Source: Brucella tritici (GTDB lineage: Bacteria > Pseudomonadota > Alphaproteobacteria > Rhizobiales > Rhizobiaceae). Taken from it: DNA of 51,590 bases. Position 1 is the stretch's first letter, and the number at the start of each line of letters is the position of its first letter. Shown one piece after another: positions 39,025-48,752 of this stretch. The DNA lies in NCBI RefSeq assembly GCF_008932295.1, contig NZ_WBWA01000034.1, positions 1 to 51,590 of the forward strand. Direction: 5' to 3'. Both the position numbers and the translations under genes were made by a program. Below the pieces are notes generated by a model. The model had not been told where the DNA came from. It ran no database searches and saw only the letters and a list, made by a program, of their open reading frames with translations.

Positions 39025-39498
39025 TCACTGGCTTTCTTCAGCTGTGCTGATCATTGCAGCGACTTCAGCTTCCGCAACCTTTACACCGTCGACCTCGGCG
39101 ATGCATTCATATTTGGAAATATTTGCGCGTTGCTTGATCTTCTTTACGTGAAGCAAAAGTCTATCTCCCGGTATGACCGGGCGACGGAATTTCGCATTAT
39201 CTATGGTCATGAAATAAACAACACCGGGACGTCCAGTCTTGCGCTGAAGCAGAGAAATAGCACCTGCCGTCTGCGCCATGGCCTCCACGATTAATACACC
39301 CGGCATGATCGGCTTTTCAGGGAAATGCCCAGTAAAATGCGGCTCATTGATCGTCACATTCTTGATGCCGGTTGCTGAGACGTCACCGTCAATATCAACA
39401 ATCCGGTCGATCAGCAAAAATGGATAGCGATGCGGCAACACTGCCAGAAGATCCTGGATATCCGCTGCTTCCAGCTTGGACTGATTTGCATCACTCAT
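39025..39498 (-). CDS. fabZ: 3-hydroxyacyl-ACP dehydratase FabZ
   Basis: A 157-residue hot-dog-fold enzyme that dehydrates 3-hydroxyacyl-ACP in fatty acid elongation and competes with LpxA and LpxD for the same acyl-ACP. Catalytic His is in [12 protein letters not shown], and the glutamate in [15 protein letters not shown] start at 39498, which overlaps the lpxD stop by eight bases; a longer reading would add 39 residues with no family support. Its place between lpxD and lpxA is conserved across proteobacteria. Confidence 0.97.
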   Translation of the reverse strand: MSDANQSKLEAADIQDLLAVLPHRYPFLLIDRIVDIDGDVSATGIKNVTINEPHFTGHFPEKPIMPGVLIVEAMAQTAGAISLLQRKTGRPGVVYFMTIDNAKFRRPVIPGDRLLLHVKKIKQRANISKYECIAEVDGVKVAEAEVAAMISTAEESQ

Positions 39499-40546
39499 CA
39501 GAGGATTGCTCCTTTCTCGATTGCCCCATGCTGCGAATGTTCGCAATATCACGGAACCACTGCTTGATAGGCCGCGCTGGAATACCACCCCATCGCTCAC
39601 CATCGGGTATGTCATTCATAACACCGCTCGCAGCGGCAATTTGCACGCGCGAGCCGATAATCAAATGGTCGGCAAGTCCTACACGTCCACCCAGCATCGT
39701 CTGGTCACCAATGACACAGCTACCTGAGATGCCGCAATGAGCTGCAACGATACAAAAACGACCGATTCGCACGTTGTGAGCGATCTGGACGAGATTATCG
39801 ATCTTAGTACCTTCACCAATAACGGTATCGTTCAACGAGCCACGGTCAATCGTCGCATTCGCACCAATTTCGACATTGTCCTGTATAATGACTCTGCCAA
39901 GCTGGGGAACTTTCTCCAAACCGGCTGGACCTGGAACGTAACCGAAACCGTCTTGTCCAATTCGCACACCTGGATGAAGCGAAACCTGGTTGCCAATAAA
40001 CGCACACTGGACGGTCACGCCCGGTGCAATATAGCTGTTACGACCAATCTGGCTGCCTTCGCCAATAACCGCCGTTGAGGCAATCAGCGTACCACTTCCA
40101 ACAGTTACACCCTTGCCGATAACCGCACCCGCCTCAATGGTTGCACCATCTTCGATATGCGCAGTCGGGTGAATAATCGCTGCTGGAGAAACGCCTGTTT
40201 CTCCAAACCAGCTGACAGGTCTGACCGAGGCTGGAAACAGCATCCGACCGACCGACGCAAAGTCTCGCTGCGGATTTCGCGTAACGAGCGCAGCTATATG
40301 CGACGGTACACTGTCCAGCACGGATTCCGTGCACAGTACACCTGCAGCATTGATCGAGGAGAGACTGTCCGCGTTCTTCTTGCCTTCAACAAAAACAAGA
40401 GAACCATCAGCAGCATCTTTAAGAGAAGATAGACGCGCAACAGAACGCGGTGCAAGCTTCGGATCACGAAGTCTTGCACCGGTGAAATCAGCTACATCGC
40501 CAATCGTGAGTTCACGCGAAGGCGCGAAAAAAACAGGATCTGCCAT
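39491..40546 (-). CDS. lpxD: UDP-3-O-acylglucosamine N-acyltransferase
   Basis: A 351-residue trimeric enzyme adding the N-linked acyl chain to lipid A. The N-terminal uridine-binding domain covers about 1-100; the left-handed beta-helix follows (about 100-310) with hexapeptides such as [20 protein letters not shown], and the catalytic histidine is in [14 protein letters not shown]. The C-terminus ([16 protein letters not shown]) matches the family. The ATG at 40544-40546 is preferred over a TTG one codon upstream. It lies 51 bases after bamA; skp, which separates them in E. coli, is absent. Confidence 0.96.
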   Translation of the reverse strand: MADPVFFAPSRELTIGDVADFTGARLRDPKLAPRSVARLSSLKDAADGSLVFVEGKKNADSLSSINAAGVLCTESVLDSVPSHIAALVTRNPQRDFASVGRMLFPASVRPVSWFGETGVSPAAIIHPTAHIEDGATIEAGAVIGKGVTVGSGTLIASTAVIGEGSQIGRNSYIAPGVTVQCAFIGNQVSLHPGVRIGQDGFGYVPGPAGLEKVPQLGRVIIQDNVEIGANATIDRGSLNDTVIGEGTKIDNLVQIAHNVRIGRFCIVAAHCGISGSCVIGDQTMLGGRVGLADHLIIGSRVQIAAASGVMNDIPDGERWGGIPARPIKQWFRDIANIRSMGQSRKEQSSDE

Positions 40547-40597
40547 CAAAACACTTTCTTCCCCGAGGTTGTTACACCCCGGGAAAAGGCAAATCTA

Positions 40598-42943
40598 TTA
40601 GAACTTGGTCGAAACACCGAAGTTGAAGTTCTGAACCTTGTCGGTATCAGCCTTCGCGATCGGGAACGCATAGTCAAAGCGTAGCGGACCGAACGGAGAA
40701 GCCCACATCAAGCTCACACCTGCCGAAGCGCGAAGCTTCTTGTCGTCGCCGAGAGCACCATCGGTATTGTTACCGTAAAGCGTTGCCGCATCCGCGAACA
40801 GAGCGCCACGGATACCAAGGCTTTCCGGAACGAGCGGCATCGGGAACTGAACTTCTGCCGTACCGTTGAAATAGGTCGTACCGCCCAACCAGTAACGTCT
40901 GCCGTCCAGAGCGTCCTGATATGGGCCTATGCCGTTGAACTTGAAGCCGCGAATGATGTCCGAATTATTCTTGAACAAATCGAAGATGCGAACACCGTCG
41001 TTACCAAACTCATGGATATAACCACCACCGACGCCCAGCATACCGACGATATCGGCTTCCTGAGAAAGCGTCTTGTAGTAGTTAGCCTTGGCGGTCGTCT
41101 TGATGTACTTCGCATCACCACCCAGACCGGCAAACTCCTGCGTGAACTTGCCATAAAGACCATCATGTGGGTTCTTCATGTCATCAATGGAGTTGTAGGT
41201 CAGCGAATAACTGATCGAAGAACGAATCCACGGGCTATTTTCAGCCGCCTCCAACAGCGCTGGCGCATAGTACGTCTCTCTGTCCGGACGGAAGAGATCA
41301 TACTTTTCCTGAACCAGATTATACGCAATACCGGCCGAGAAATTGTCTGTAATTGGCAGACCAAAACGAATCGTACCACCGGTCTGTTCAACGTCGTAAT
41401 CGTCGTTCACACGGTACGAACGGCGGAACACATCGAAACCAGCCGAGAGACGGTATCCGAGGAAATATGGCTCGGTGAACGACAGGCCGTAATTGCGCAT
41501 ATCGTCCTGACCGGCACCCGCACTAATACGGATGTACTGGCCACGTCCGAGGAAGTTACGCTCAGTGATAGCAGCTTCAACCTGTGCACCTGGAGATTCA
41601 CCGCCAGTCGTGTAGCCGCCACCGATCGAGAATTCACCCGTCGACTTTTCGACGACATCAACTACCAGAATGACCTGATCCGGCTCCGAGCCCGGCGCAG
41701 TCGAGATATTGACTGTCTGGAAGAAGTCAAGCGCTTCGAGACGTCGCTTCGCACGCTGCACCATAACCTGATTGAAAGCATCGCCTTCATTCATGTCGAA
41801 CTCGCGACGAATCACGAAGTCACGGGTCTTGTCGTTGCCGCGGATTTCAATGCGCTGAATGTAAGCGCGCGGACCCTCGTCAACACTATAAACGACCGAG
41901 ATTGTATGATTGTCGAAATCGCGATCACCACGTGGCTCAACCTTGGCGAAAGCGTAACCGCTACCGGCAACATTTTCAGTAACAGCAAGAACCGAATCTT
42001 CGATTTCCTTGGCGCTGTAAGGCTTGCCCGAGCGGGTCTTGACCAGATGATCCAGAGCCTGCCCATCAACACCGTCAACGTTGCTCTCGACGCTTACATT
42101 GCCAAACGTATAACGCTGACCTTCATCAACCGTGATGGTGATCGTGTATTCGTTCGTTGAAGGATCAAGAACCGCATTCGACGAGATGACACGGAAATCC
42201 GCATAGCCGCGATTGTAATAGAAACGACGGAGCGTTTCCTCGTCAGCCTGAAGACGACCTTCATCATAAACGTCGTTACGCGTCAGCCACGAAAGCGGAT
42301 TCGAACGCTTGGTCGAGATCACGTCGCGCAGACGGCGGGCACTGAATGCCTGATTGCCGACGAAATCGACATTTGCGATCTTCGTGCGCGAGCCTTCATT
42401 GATTTCATAGACGACGTTTACACGTCCCTGACCAAGATCAACCGTGCGCGCATTTACAGTCGCATCACTGCGCCCGATATGTGCATAGGCTCCCTTGATG
42501 GCTTCAACGTCAGCTTCCATGGTCGCTGCGTCGTAAGGCGAACGCGGCTTGAGTTGAACAGCACGAGTAAGATCAGGATCCTTGATCTTCTTGTTGCCCT
42601 GGAAAAGGACGTTATTGACGACGGAACGCTCAGAAACATTCACGACGAGCGTGCTGCCGGACTGATTGATGCGAACATCCGAGAACAGACCCATCGCGAA
42701 CAGACGCTTCACCGCAGCATCAATATCAGCGCTGGTGAAGGCCTTGCCCGGACGAATATCGATGTTGTCACGGATGGACTGTGCGTCGACGCGTGTATTA
42801 CCGCGTACCTCGATACGGCTAACGACAGCAGCCTCGGCAACATTAACCGAAGCCAGCGAGAGTGCAGCAGTACCCGAAGCCACAAGAGCCACTGACATGG
42901 CGAGCGCAGAAGCGGCGCCAAAGAATTTAGAACTTGCCGTCAT
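40598..42943 (-). CDS. bamA: outer membrane protein assembly factor BamA
   Basis: A 781-residue outer membrane protein. A signal peptide (about 1-38, ending NVAEA) opens the chain. Five POTRA domains follow (about 40-400), recognisable by VSRIEVRGNTRVD, VNNVLFQGNKKIKD, IANVDFVGNQAFS and IQRIEIRGNDKTRD, then a 16-strand barrel ending SPFGPLRFDYAFPIAKA... with the terminal phenylalanine NFGVSTKF. The GSMRFG-like lid-lock part is not certain by eye. I start at 42943, since an upstream in-frame start would precede the signal peptide by 23 residues. It inserts beta-barrel proteins into the outer membrane. Confidence 0.97.
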   Translation of the reverse strand: MTASSKFFGAASALAMSVALVASGTAALSLASVNVAEAAVVSRIEVRGNTRVDAQSIRDNIDIRPGKAFTSADIDAAVKRLFAMGLFSDVRINQSGSTLVVNVSERSVVNNVLFQGNKKIKDPDLTRAVQLKPRSPYDAATMEADVEAIKGAYAHIGRSDATVNARTVDLGQGRVNVVYEINEGSRTKIANVDFVGNQAFSARRLRDVISTKRSNPLSWLTRNDVYDEGRLQADEETLRRFYYNRGYADFRVISSNAVLDPSTNEYTITITVDEGQRYTFGNVSVESNVDGVDGQALDHLVKTRSGKPYSAKEIEDSVLAVTENVAGSGYAFAKVEPRGDRDFDNHTISVVYSVDEGPRAYIQRIEIRGNDKTRDFVIRREFDMNEGDAFNQVMVQRAKRRLEALDFFQTVNISTAPGSEPDQVILVVDVVEKSTGEFSIGGGYTTGGESPGAQVEAAITERNFLGRGQYIRISAGAGQDDMRNYGLSFTEPYFLGYRLSAGFDVFRRSYRVNDDYDVEQTGGTIRFGLPITDNFSAGIAYNLVQEKYDLFRPDRETYYAPALLEAAENSPWIRSSISYSLTYNSIDDMKNPHDGLYGKFTQEFAGLGGDAKYIKTTAKANYYKTLSQEADIVGMLGVGGGYIHEFGNDGVRIFDLFKNNSDIIRGFKFNGIGPYQDALDGRRYWLGGTTYFNGTAEVQFPMPLVPESLGIRGALFADAATLYGNNTDGALGDDKKLRASAGVSLMWASPFGPLRFDYAFPIAKADTDKVQNFNFGVSTKF

Positions 42944-43280
42944 AGGCTTTCCGAACCTTCGTTTCTTTCTGTCCCCGGGGCGATTAACCCAGAAAAGCAC
43001 GTACAGATACAACCGTCATACCCGGTTTTTCCATACAAGCAAGCGTCACGGTTAAATTCTGTTTACTTAAGCAACCAGCGTGGCATCCGCGCCACGCGAT
43101 TTAAGCGTTATGGTAAACAAATCGCTTAGCTTTTCCAGCAGTCACTCCCAATTTTCACTTCTGTTTAACACCTTCCCCGATCCTCGCCGGAGAAGATATG
43201 CATCATAGCGGTTAGCTGACTGGAACTCTCCAGCCTGCACCAATCCCCAAGATCACCACCTGAGCCAGCCGGAGAGTCAT
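42944..43280. other. gap between rseP and bamA, no gene seen
   Basis: This is the only gene-free stretch above 300 bases, apart from the window start. No reading frame is convincing. It holds a perfect 7-bp-arm hairpin, GCGTGGC / GCCACGC (43078-43097), without a T-tract, and AT-rich segments where a bamA promoter could lie (TTGCTT and TATGAC spaced 16 bases on the minus strand). bamA may therefore be transcribed separately as well as from upstream. Confidence 0.5.
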
Positions 43281-44420
43281 CTAGCAGGCAAACAGGTCGT
43301 TGAAAAGTACGAACCCCATGAATCCCATAACAAGTAGGAACCCTGCCCGGTAGAAAATTTCCTGCGCTGCAGCAGATACCGGACTACCCTTTATGGCTTC
43401 CACCGCATAGAAAACCAAATGACCACCATCAAGTGGGGGCAGTGGAAACAGGTTCAAAAGCCCAATACCGACAGACAACATCGCCATCAACTGAATGAGC
43501 CAGTCAAAACCCTGACTTGCCGCCTTGCCAGCCATATTGGCAATTTTCACCGGACCGCCGAGCTGACATTTATCCTCACGCCCCACGGCGAAACGCTGGA
43601 AGAACTCACCCGTGCGACTGATAATATAGCCTGTCTCCATGACAGCTTGTCCCACTGATTCGAGGGGACCATATTCAATCCGGCGGAAATTACCGACGGC
43701 TTCCGTGGTTTCCACGCCGATGGCGCCAAGCTTAATTTTGTTTCCAAGCGGGTCGGTTCGCTCGACAATTGCCGGAACCGCCTGCAGGTCAACCATCTTG
43801 CCGTCACGCTCGACTGTGAAGTTCAGCTTGTCTCCTGCGCGGCCAGACACGATACGCTGCACATCGGAAAAAGTTGTGATCTTTTCACCGTCGACACTGA
43901 TAAAGCGATCTCCGGCCTCAAACCCGGCCTCTGCTGCAGGACTGCCGAGCTGGACGCCAGCAATAAGCGGATCGGAAATCTGACGCCCATAGAGTGCGAA
44001 GAAGACACTGAAGATAACTATCGTCAGAATGATATTAAAAGCGGGGCCGGCAAAGACGGTCGCCGCACGTTTCCATACAGGCTGGGTGTGAAATGCTCTT
44101 TGCTGCTCATCTGCACTCAGGCTTGCATTATCGACGTCGACCGGAGAACTCGTGGCGCTCTCATCTCCGATGAACTTGACATAGCCCCCCAATGGAATAG
44201 CGGAAATCTTCCACCGCGTTCCGTGTTTGTCCGTGAACCCGATCAGTTCGGGTCCAAACCCGATAGAAAACGCCTGTGAGCCAATGCCGCACCAGCGTGC
44301 AACCAGATAATGGCCCATCTCATGGACAAAAACCACAACGGTCAGAACAAAGAGAAATGGAATGATGGTCCCGACAAGCAGTCTTTCGCCACCCAGAAAA
44401 AAGGCCAATGCCTCCTGCAA
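43281..44420 (-). CDS. rseP: RseP-family site-2 metalloprotease
   Basis: A 379-residue intramembrane zinc protease. The zinc motif HEMGH is at residues 33-37 inside the first membrane helix, followed by ARWCGIGSQAFSIGFGPEL and a PDZ domain (about 125-215, GVQLGSPAAEAGFEAGDRFISVDG). The second conserved site NLFPLPPLDGGHLVFY is in the third helix. RseP-type proteases cleave anti-sigma factors and signal peptides. The start is TTG (44418-44420), with AAGGAG 7 bases upstream and no in-frame ATG nearby. A palindromic element lies just upstream. dxr is not adjacent. Confidence 0.94.
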   Translation of the reverse strand: MQEALAFFLGGERLLVGTIIPFLFVLTVVVFVHEMGHYLVARWCGIGSQAFSIGFGPELIGFTDKHGTRWKISAIPLGGYVKFIGDESATSSPVDVDNASLSADEQQRAFHTQPVWKRAATVFAGPAFNIILTIVIFSVFFALYGRQISDPLIAGVQLGSPAAEAGFEAGDRFISVDGEKITTFSDVQRIVSGRAGDKLNFTVERDGKMVDLQAVPAIVERTDPLGNKIKLGAIGVETTEAVGNFRRIEYGPLESVGQAVMETGYIISRTGEFFQRFAVGREDKCQLGGPVKIANMAGKAASQGFDWLIQLMAMLSVGIGLLNLFPLPPLDGGHLVFYAVEAIKGSPVSAAAQEIFYRAGFLLVMGFMGFVLFNDLFAC

Positions 44421-44441
44421 ATCACTACTCCTTACACAACG

Positions 44442-44485
44442 CTAGTGGTCTGATTCCGACATTTGCATCCCTCGGATATGAGCGC
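44442..44485. repeat. partial palindromic element with CTAGTGGTC end, copy C
   Basis: These 44 bases are the exact reverse complement of 30166-30209. The opposite arm, expected after 44485, is only weakly recognisable (CGAACGAGTTTTCGGTAATC), so this copy is decayed on the cdsA side. The CTAG end lies about 20 bases before the rseP start codon. Confidence 0.88.
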
Positions 44486-44528
44486 CGAACGAGTTTTCGG
44501 TAATCCCATAAACTCATCCATCGCCCCC

Positions 44529-45341
44529 TTAGAAACTGAAGAATATCGCGGACGGTACGTCTGGCTCGGCAAAAATTGCACCAAACAGGTACAAAAGTGC
44601 GGCAGCAGCAACAAGTCCGTCCACGCGATCCAGAACACCGCCATGTCCCGGCAAAAGGCGTCCTGAGTCCTTTGCGCCGAACTGGCGCTTCACCCATGAT
44701 TCTGCAAGATCACCGATCTGCGAAACGATAGACAGCAGTAATGCGAGCAGCGGTACGAGCCAGCTACCGGGTGCAGCCACAAGAGATGCGACCAGAATGC
44801 CACCAGCTACAGCAGCAGCGGCACCGCCAATGGCGCCGGACCACGTCTTGTTCGGTGAGAAGCGAGGAGCCAGCTTCGGCCCGCCCAACGCCCGGCCATT
44901 AAAATAGGCTGCAATATCGGTGGACCAGACAACAGCGAAAAGGAAAACGATGGCTGTAAAGCCGAAAGGTTCATCTCCGCGCAGAAGGGAAAGCGAAACA
45001 GCGGAGAAACCCGCATAGAAAAGCCCTGCTGCCGACCAGCCGCGCCCTGTCCGCCATTGTGTAACCAGAAGAAGGAGAGTACCCACCAACAGAACACCAA
45101 TCGTCAGTAAGGCGCTCCGGTCCAAAACGAGCAAAATGCTGGTAAGCACCAGCCAGCCCCAACCGAACACCTGCGAAAACAATGTCTGCTTCGGCGCTGT
45201 CAGGCTCGTCCATTCGTGGAACATGGCCAATCCGATCGCAATCGAAAACAGCGTAAAACCCAAACCGCCGACCCATGTCAGCCACAAGGCAGCTGCACCG
45301 AGAACAATGGCGGTAATGATGCGGGTTTGCAGATTGGACAT
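44529..45341 (-). CDS. cdsA: phosphatidate cytidylyltransferase
   Basis: A 270-residue membrane enzyme making CDP-diacylglycerol, the precursor of all phospholipids. About seven hydrophobic segments are visible, and the family signature SWVKRQFGAKDSGRLLPGHG then GVLDRVD lies near the C-terminus. I start at 45341 (MSNLQTRIITAI); the upstream in-frame start adds 34 residues that overlap uppS. It follows uppS by 71 bases, as in most proteobacteria. Confidence 0.95.
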   Translation of the reverse strand: MSNLQTRIITAIVLGAAALWLTWVGGLGFTLFSIAIGLAMFHEWTSLTAPKQTLFSQVFGWGWLVLTSILLVLDRSALLTIGVLLVGTLLLLVTQWRTGRGWSAAGLFYAGFSAVSLSLLRGDEPFGFTAIVFLFAVVWSTDIAAYFNGRALGGPKLAPRFSPNKTWSGAIGGAAAAVAGGILVASLVAAPGSWLVPLLALLLSIVSQIGDLAESWVKRQFGAKDSGRLLPGHGGVLDRVDGLVAAAALLYLFGAIFAEPDVPSAIFFSF

Positions 45342-45412
45342 TGAGACCTTTCGACGGACTGGCTTGCGCCATATTAGAGCATTCTCAGTCGTTCCACCCC
45401 TCTGGAACCACT

Positions 45413-46180
45413 TTATACAGCCGCCCCCTTGGTCGAAGGGCATGCGATTTTTTCTTCACGTTCTTCCAGCCCGGCGCGTACTTCAACACCGCCGAATCGA
45501 CGCTCGCGCTGGCGAAATGCCTCATAGGCTGCATCTAGATCGGAGGATCGAAAATCTGGCCAATGAATTGGCAGGAACAGAAACTCGGAATACGCCGCTT
45601 GCCAGAGCAGAAAATTCGACAGGCGCATTTCCCCGCTCGTACGGATAATGAGATCCGGATCGGGTATCCCGGCAGTATCGAGATTCGCAGAAATCAGTTC
45701 ACTGGAAATAGAAGCCGGATCAAGCAGCCCAGCAGCGACATCGCGCGCCAGGCTACGAACAGCACGGACTATCTCATCCCGGGAACCGTAGTTGAAAGCT
45801 ATGATCAGATTGAGGCCCGTGTTGCGAAGCGTAAGCGTTTCCGCTTCGACCAACAGCGCACGGATATCCGCGGCAAGTTCCTCGCGTTCGCCGATAATGC
45901 TGACCCGCACATTATTGCGGTGCAATTCGGCGAGATCGCGACGGATGAAAATCTTCAGCAGGCCCAGAAGGTCATTTACCTCACCGCTCGGGCGGGACCA
46001 GTTTTCTGAAGAGAACGCAAACAATGTAAGGTAGCCGAGGCCACGGTCCCCGGCTGCCCGTACAGTCTCACGAAGAGCTTCCACGCCCGCCCGGTGTCCG
46101 GCGCTGCGTGGCAAATTGCGTGCCTTTGCCCAACGGCCATTGCCATCCATGATAATGGCGATGTGGCGCGGATCGGACAT
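45413..46180 (-). CDS. uppS: undecaprenyl diphosphate synthase
   Basis: A 255-residue cis-prenyltransferase that makes the C55 lipid carrier for peptidoglycan and O-antigen. Motifs: [20 protein letters not shown] with the catalytic Asp near residue 12, [23 protein letters not shown], and the C-terminal [21 protein letters not shown] start at 46180 after MSDPRHI; the codon six residues earlier is less typical. Its isoprenoid substrates come from the MEP pathway, of which ispDF is in this window. frr lies 35 bases upstream. Confidence 0.96.
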   Translation of the reverse strand: MSDPRHIAIIMDGNGRWAKARNLPRSAGHRAGVEALRETVRAAGDRGLGYLTLFAFSSENWSRPSGEVNDLLGLLKIFIRRDLAELHRNNVRVSIIGEREELAADIRALLVEAETLTLRNTGLNLIIAFNYGSRDEIVRAVRSLARDVAAGLLDPASISSELISANLDTAGIPDPDLIIRTSGEMRLSNFLLWQAAYSEFLFLPIHWPDFRSSDLDAAYEAFRQRERRFGGVEVRAGLEEREEKIACPSTKGAAV

Positions 46181-46215
46181 GGCCAAGCTCTCCCTCAATG
46201 AAAATCATGCAAGTC

Positions 46216-46776
46216 CTAGACCTGCATGATCTCCCCTTCTTTCACAGCGACGACCTTATCCATCTCAGCGATGGTTTCGTCGGTCAGCTTCTGCACCTTT
46301 TCGGACAGGACGCGACCATCATCCTGACTGATGAGGCTGTCCTTCTCTAGTTTTTTCAGCGTGTCCATGCCGTCGCGACGAACATGGCGAGCAGCAATAC
46401 GGCCCTGCTCAGCATATTGATGTGCAATCTTGACCAATTCCTTGCGGCGCTGTTCGTTCAATTCCGGCAGTGGAATGCGCAGCGTCGTGCCATCAGTGAT
46501 AGGATTGAGACCAAGACCGGAATCGCGAATTGCGCGCTCCACAGCCCCCACCATGCTCTTGTCCCATACGGAAACCGAGAGCATACGCGATTCGGGAACA
46601 GTGATATTGGCAACCTGATTGATCGGCATTGTCGAGCCATAGGCTTCGATCACGATCGGCTCCAGCAAGCTTGCAGAAGCACGGCCCGTGCGCAGACCAT
46701 TAAGGTCATGCTTCAAAGAGTTGATGGCGCCTTCCATGCGGCGTTTCAGGTCGTTGATGTCGAAAGCATCACTCAT
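46216..46776 (-). CDS. frr: ribosome recycling factor
   Basis: A 186-residue protein that splits post-termination ribosomes with EF-G. The sequence shows the usual pattern: [43 protein letters not shown], and the C-terminal [14 protein letters not shown]. Complete length. It follows pyrH, as in most bacteria, and precedes uppS. In E. coli dxr lies between frr and uppS; here the two are directly adjacent with a 35-base gap. Confidence 0.97.
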
Positions 46777-46809
46777 GCATTTTCTCCTTCGATACGCAGC
46801 AAAGGTCGA

Positions 46810-47532
46810 TCAATTATCGGAAACGATCGTGCAGCGCCCCTTGCCTTGCAGAATTTCGGCCAAGCCGCCGTTTTCATGGATGGAATAGACTATTATCGGA
46901 ATGTTGTTCTCACGCGCAAGGGCAACAGCGGCTGTATCCATGACTGCAAGTCCGCGATCGAGAACTTCTTTGTGCGTCAGACTGTCAAAACGCGTTGCGT
47001 TCGGGTCTTTCTTCGGGTCGGCGGAATAGATTCCGTCAACCTGTGTGCCCTTCAACAACGCATCCGCTTCAATTTCTGCGGCGCGAAGAGCAGCAGCCGA
47101 ATCCGTCGTAAAGAATGGATTTCCGGTGCCGCCAGCAAAAATCACGACCTTGCCCTCATCCATATAAGCCGTCGCCTGTCTCTGCGAGAAGCTCTCACAA
47201 ATTTCAGGCATGGCTATGGCCGAAAGCACGACAGAATCGACACCAATCTTGTGAAGGGAGGTGCGTAGCGCCAGCGAATTGATGACCGTGCCTAACATGC
47301 CCATGTGATCGCCTGTAACGCGATCTCCGCCTTTGGAGGCCACAGCAACACCACGGAAAATATTACCGCCGCCGATCACGACGCCAACTTCCACACCAAG
47401 CGACCGAGCCTGCTTGATATCGTTCGCAATACGGTCTGCTACTGAAACATCTATGCCAAAGCCCTGACTGCCCATTAATGCCTCGCCAGAGGCTTTCAAA
47501 AGGACGCGTTTGTAGGCGGGCTTACCGGACAT
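46810..47532 (-). CDS. pyrH: uridylate kinase
   Basis: A 240-residue amino acid kinase-fold enzyme that phosphorylates UMP. Motifs: KRVLLKASGEALMG, GVVIGGGNIFRG, GTGNPFFTTDSAA and VDGIYSADPKKDPNA. I start at 47532 (MSGKPAYKRV) because the nine residues before it do not fit the family. It lies 116 bases downstream of tsf across a strong hairpin (47586-47617), and 33 bases before frr. Confidence 0.97.
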   Translation of the reverse strand: MSGKPAYKRVLLKASGEALMGSQGFGIDVSVADRIANDIKQARSLGVEVGVVIGGGNIFRGVAVASKGGDRVTGDHMGMLGTVINSLALRTSLHKIGVDSVVLSAIAMPEICESFSQRQATAYMDEGKVVIFAGGTGNPFFTTDSAAALRAAEIEADALLKGTQVDGIYSADPKKDPNATRFDSLTHKEVLDRGLAVMDTAAVALARENNIPIIVYSIHENGGLAEILQGKGRCTIVSDN

Positions 47533-47585
47533 TGGATGCTCTCCGCAGATTGTGATCAAGTGGTTGTGTTCGGGTTCCGATACAC

Positions 47586-47617
47586 GAAGGGCACCGCGTT
47601 GTCACGCGATGCCCTTC
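47586..47617 (-). terminator. strong hairpin between tsf and pyrH
   Basis: Outer stem GAAGGGCA / TGCCCTTC (8 bp, perfect) continues into CGCGT / ACGCG with one mismatch step, loop TGTC. There is no T-tract on the minus strand (GTGTATC follows), so it may be a partial terminator, a processing site or a stabilising end for the tsf message rather than a full stop. Confidence 0.65.
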
Positions 47618-47648
47618 ATAATCAAAAGCCTTTTCAGGCAATAACCGA

Positions 47649-48566
47649 TTAGCCCTTAGCGGCGGCAGCTACTTCAGCAGCAAAATCGGTTTCTTCCTTC
47701 TCGATGCCTTCGCCGAGAGCAACACGGACAAAGCCGGTGATCTTGGCCGGTGCACCGATGGTCTTTTCAGCTTCCTTGAGAGCAGCTGCAACCGTCAGAT
47801 CAGGATTGATGACGAAAGCCTGCGAAAGAAGAACAACTTCTTCGTAGAACTTGCGCATACGGCCTTCGATCATCTTTTCGATGATGTTGTCCGGCTTGCC
47901 GGATTCACGGGCCTGCTCGATGAAGATCGCCTTTTCGCGCTCGGCAGCAGCCGGGTCAACATCTTCAGCGGTCAGAGCCAGCGGGTTGATTGCAGCAACG
48001 TGCATGGCAACCTGGCGGCCAAATGCATTTGCAGCTTCTGCATCGCCAGCGGTTTCGATTGCAACGAGAACGCCGAGTTTGCCGAGGCCATCAGCAACAC
48101 CATTGTGGATGTAGGTCGCGACAGCGCCCTGCGAGACGGTCAGCGCAGCCGAACGGCGGAAGCCAATGTTTTCACCGATGGTGGCAACAGCGTCCTTTGC
48201 CGTTTCGGTAACGGTCTTACCGTCAACGTTGGCGTTAGCAACAGCTTCGGTCGAACCGTCGGTCGACAGAGCGGCCTGAGCGATCTTGCGGACCAGATCC
48301 TGGAAAGCATCGTTGCGGGCAACGAAGTCGGTTTCAGAGTTGACTTCAACGACAACAGCCTTGTTGCCGGAAGCTGCAACGCCAACCAGACCTTCGGCAG
48401 CCGTGCGGCCAGCCTTCTTGTCAGCCTTTGCAATACCCTTGGCGCGCAGCCAGTCAACGGCAGCTTCAATATCGCCATTGGTTTCAGCAAGTGCTGTCTT
48501 GCAGTCCATCATGCCAGCGCCGGTGAGGTCGCGGAGTTCTTTGACGAGAGATGCGGAAATGCTCAT
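47649..48566 (-). CDS. tsf: elongation factor Ts
   Basis: A 305-residue nucleotide exchange factor for EF-Tu. The N-terminal domain begins [20 protein letters not shown], with the family hallmark [19 protein letters not shown], and the core contains [16 protein letters not shown] and the dimerisation region after it. I start at 48566 (MSISASLV). It follows rpsB by 186 bases, a conserved pair. The gap contains a 6-bp-arm hairpin (48677-48691). Confidence 0.97.
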   Translation of the reverse strand: MSISASLVKELRDLTGAGMMDCKTALAETNGDIEAAVDWLRAKGIAKADKKAGRTAAEGLVGVAASGNKAVVVEVNSETDFVARNDAFQDLVRKIAQAALSTDGSTEAVANANVDGKTVTETAKDAVATIGENIGFRRSAALTVSQGAVATYIHNGVADGLGKLGVLVAIETAGDAEAANAFGRQVAMHVAAINPLALTAEDVDPAAAEREKAIFIEQARESGKPDNIIEKMIEGRMRKFYEEVVLLSQAFVINPDLTVAAALKEAEKTIGAPAKITGFVRVALGEGIEKEETDFAAEVAAAAKG

Positions 48567-48752
48567 GATATCGCCTTTCATGAAAGCGAAGGCACACCGG
48601 ATGGGTGTGCCAACTTTTAACCGGCGCTTGGTTTCTGGATCGCAATTGGACTGAGCATTGCACTTCAGGAATCACAATCCCGCACCGGGATGAAACGAGA
48701 TTATCCACCCGCCCTATCACAGATATGACGGATGGATGAAATCATACGCCGA

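Noticed and set aside
41012..42160. A 382-codon frame opposite bamA
   Set aside because: Shadow of the bamA barrel and POTRA region; no ribosome site or known domain.
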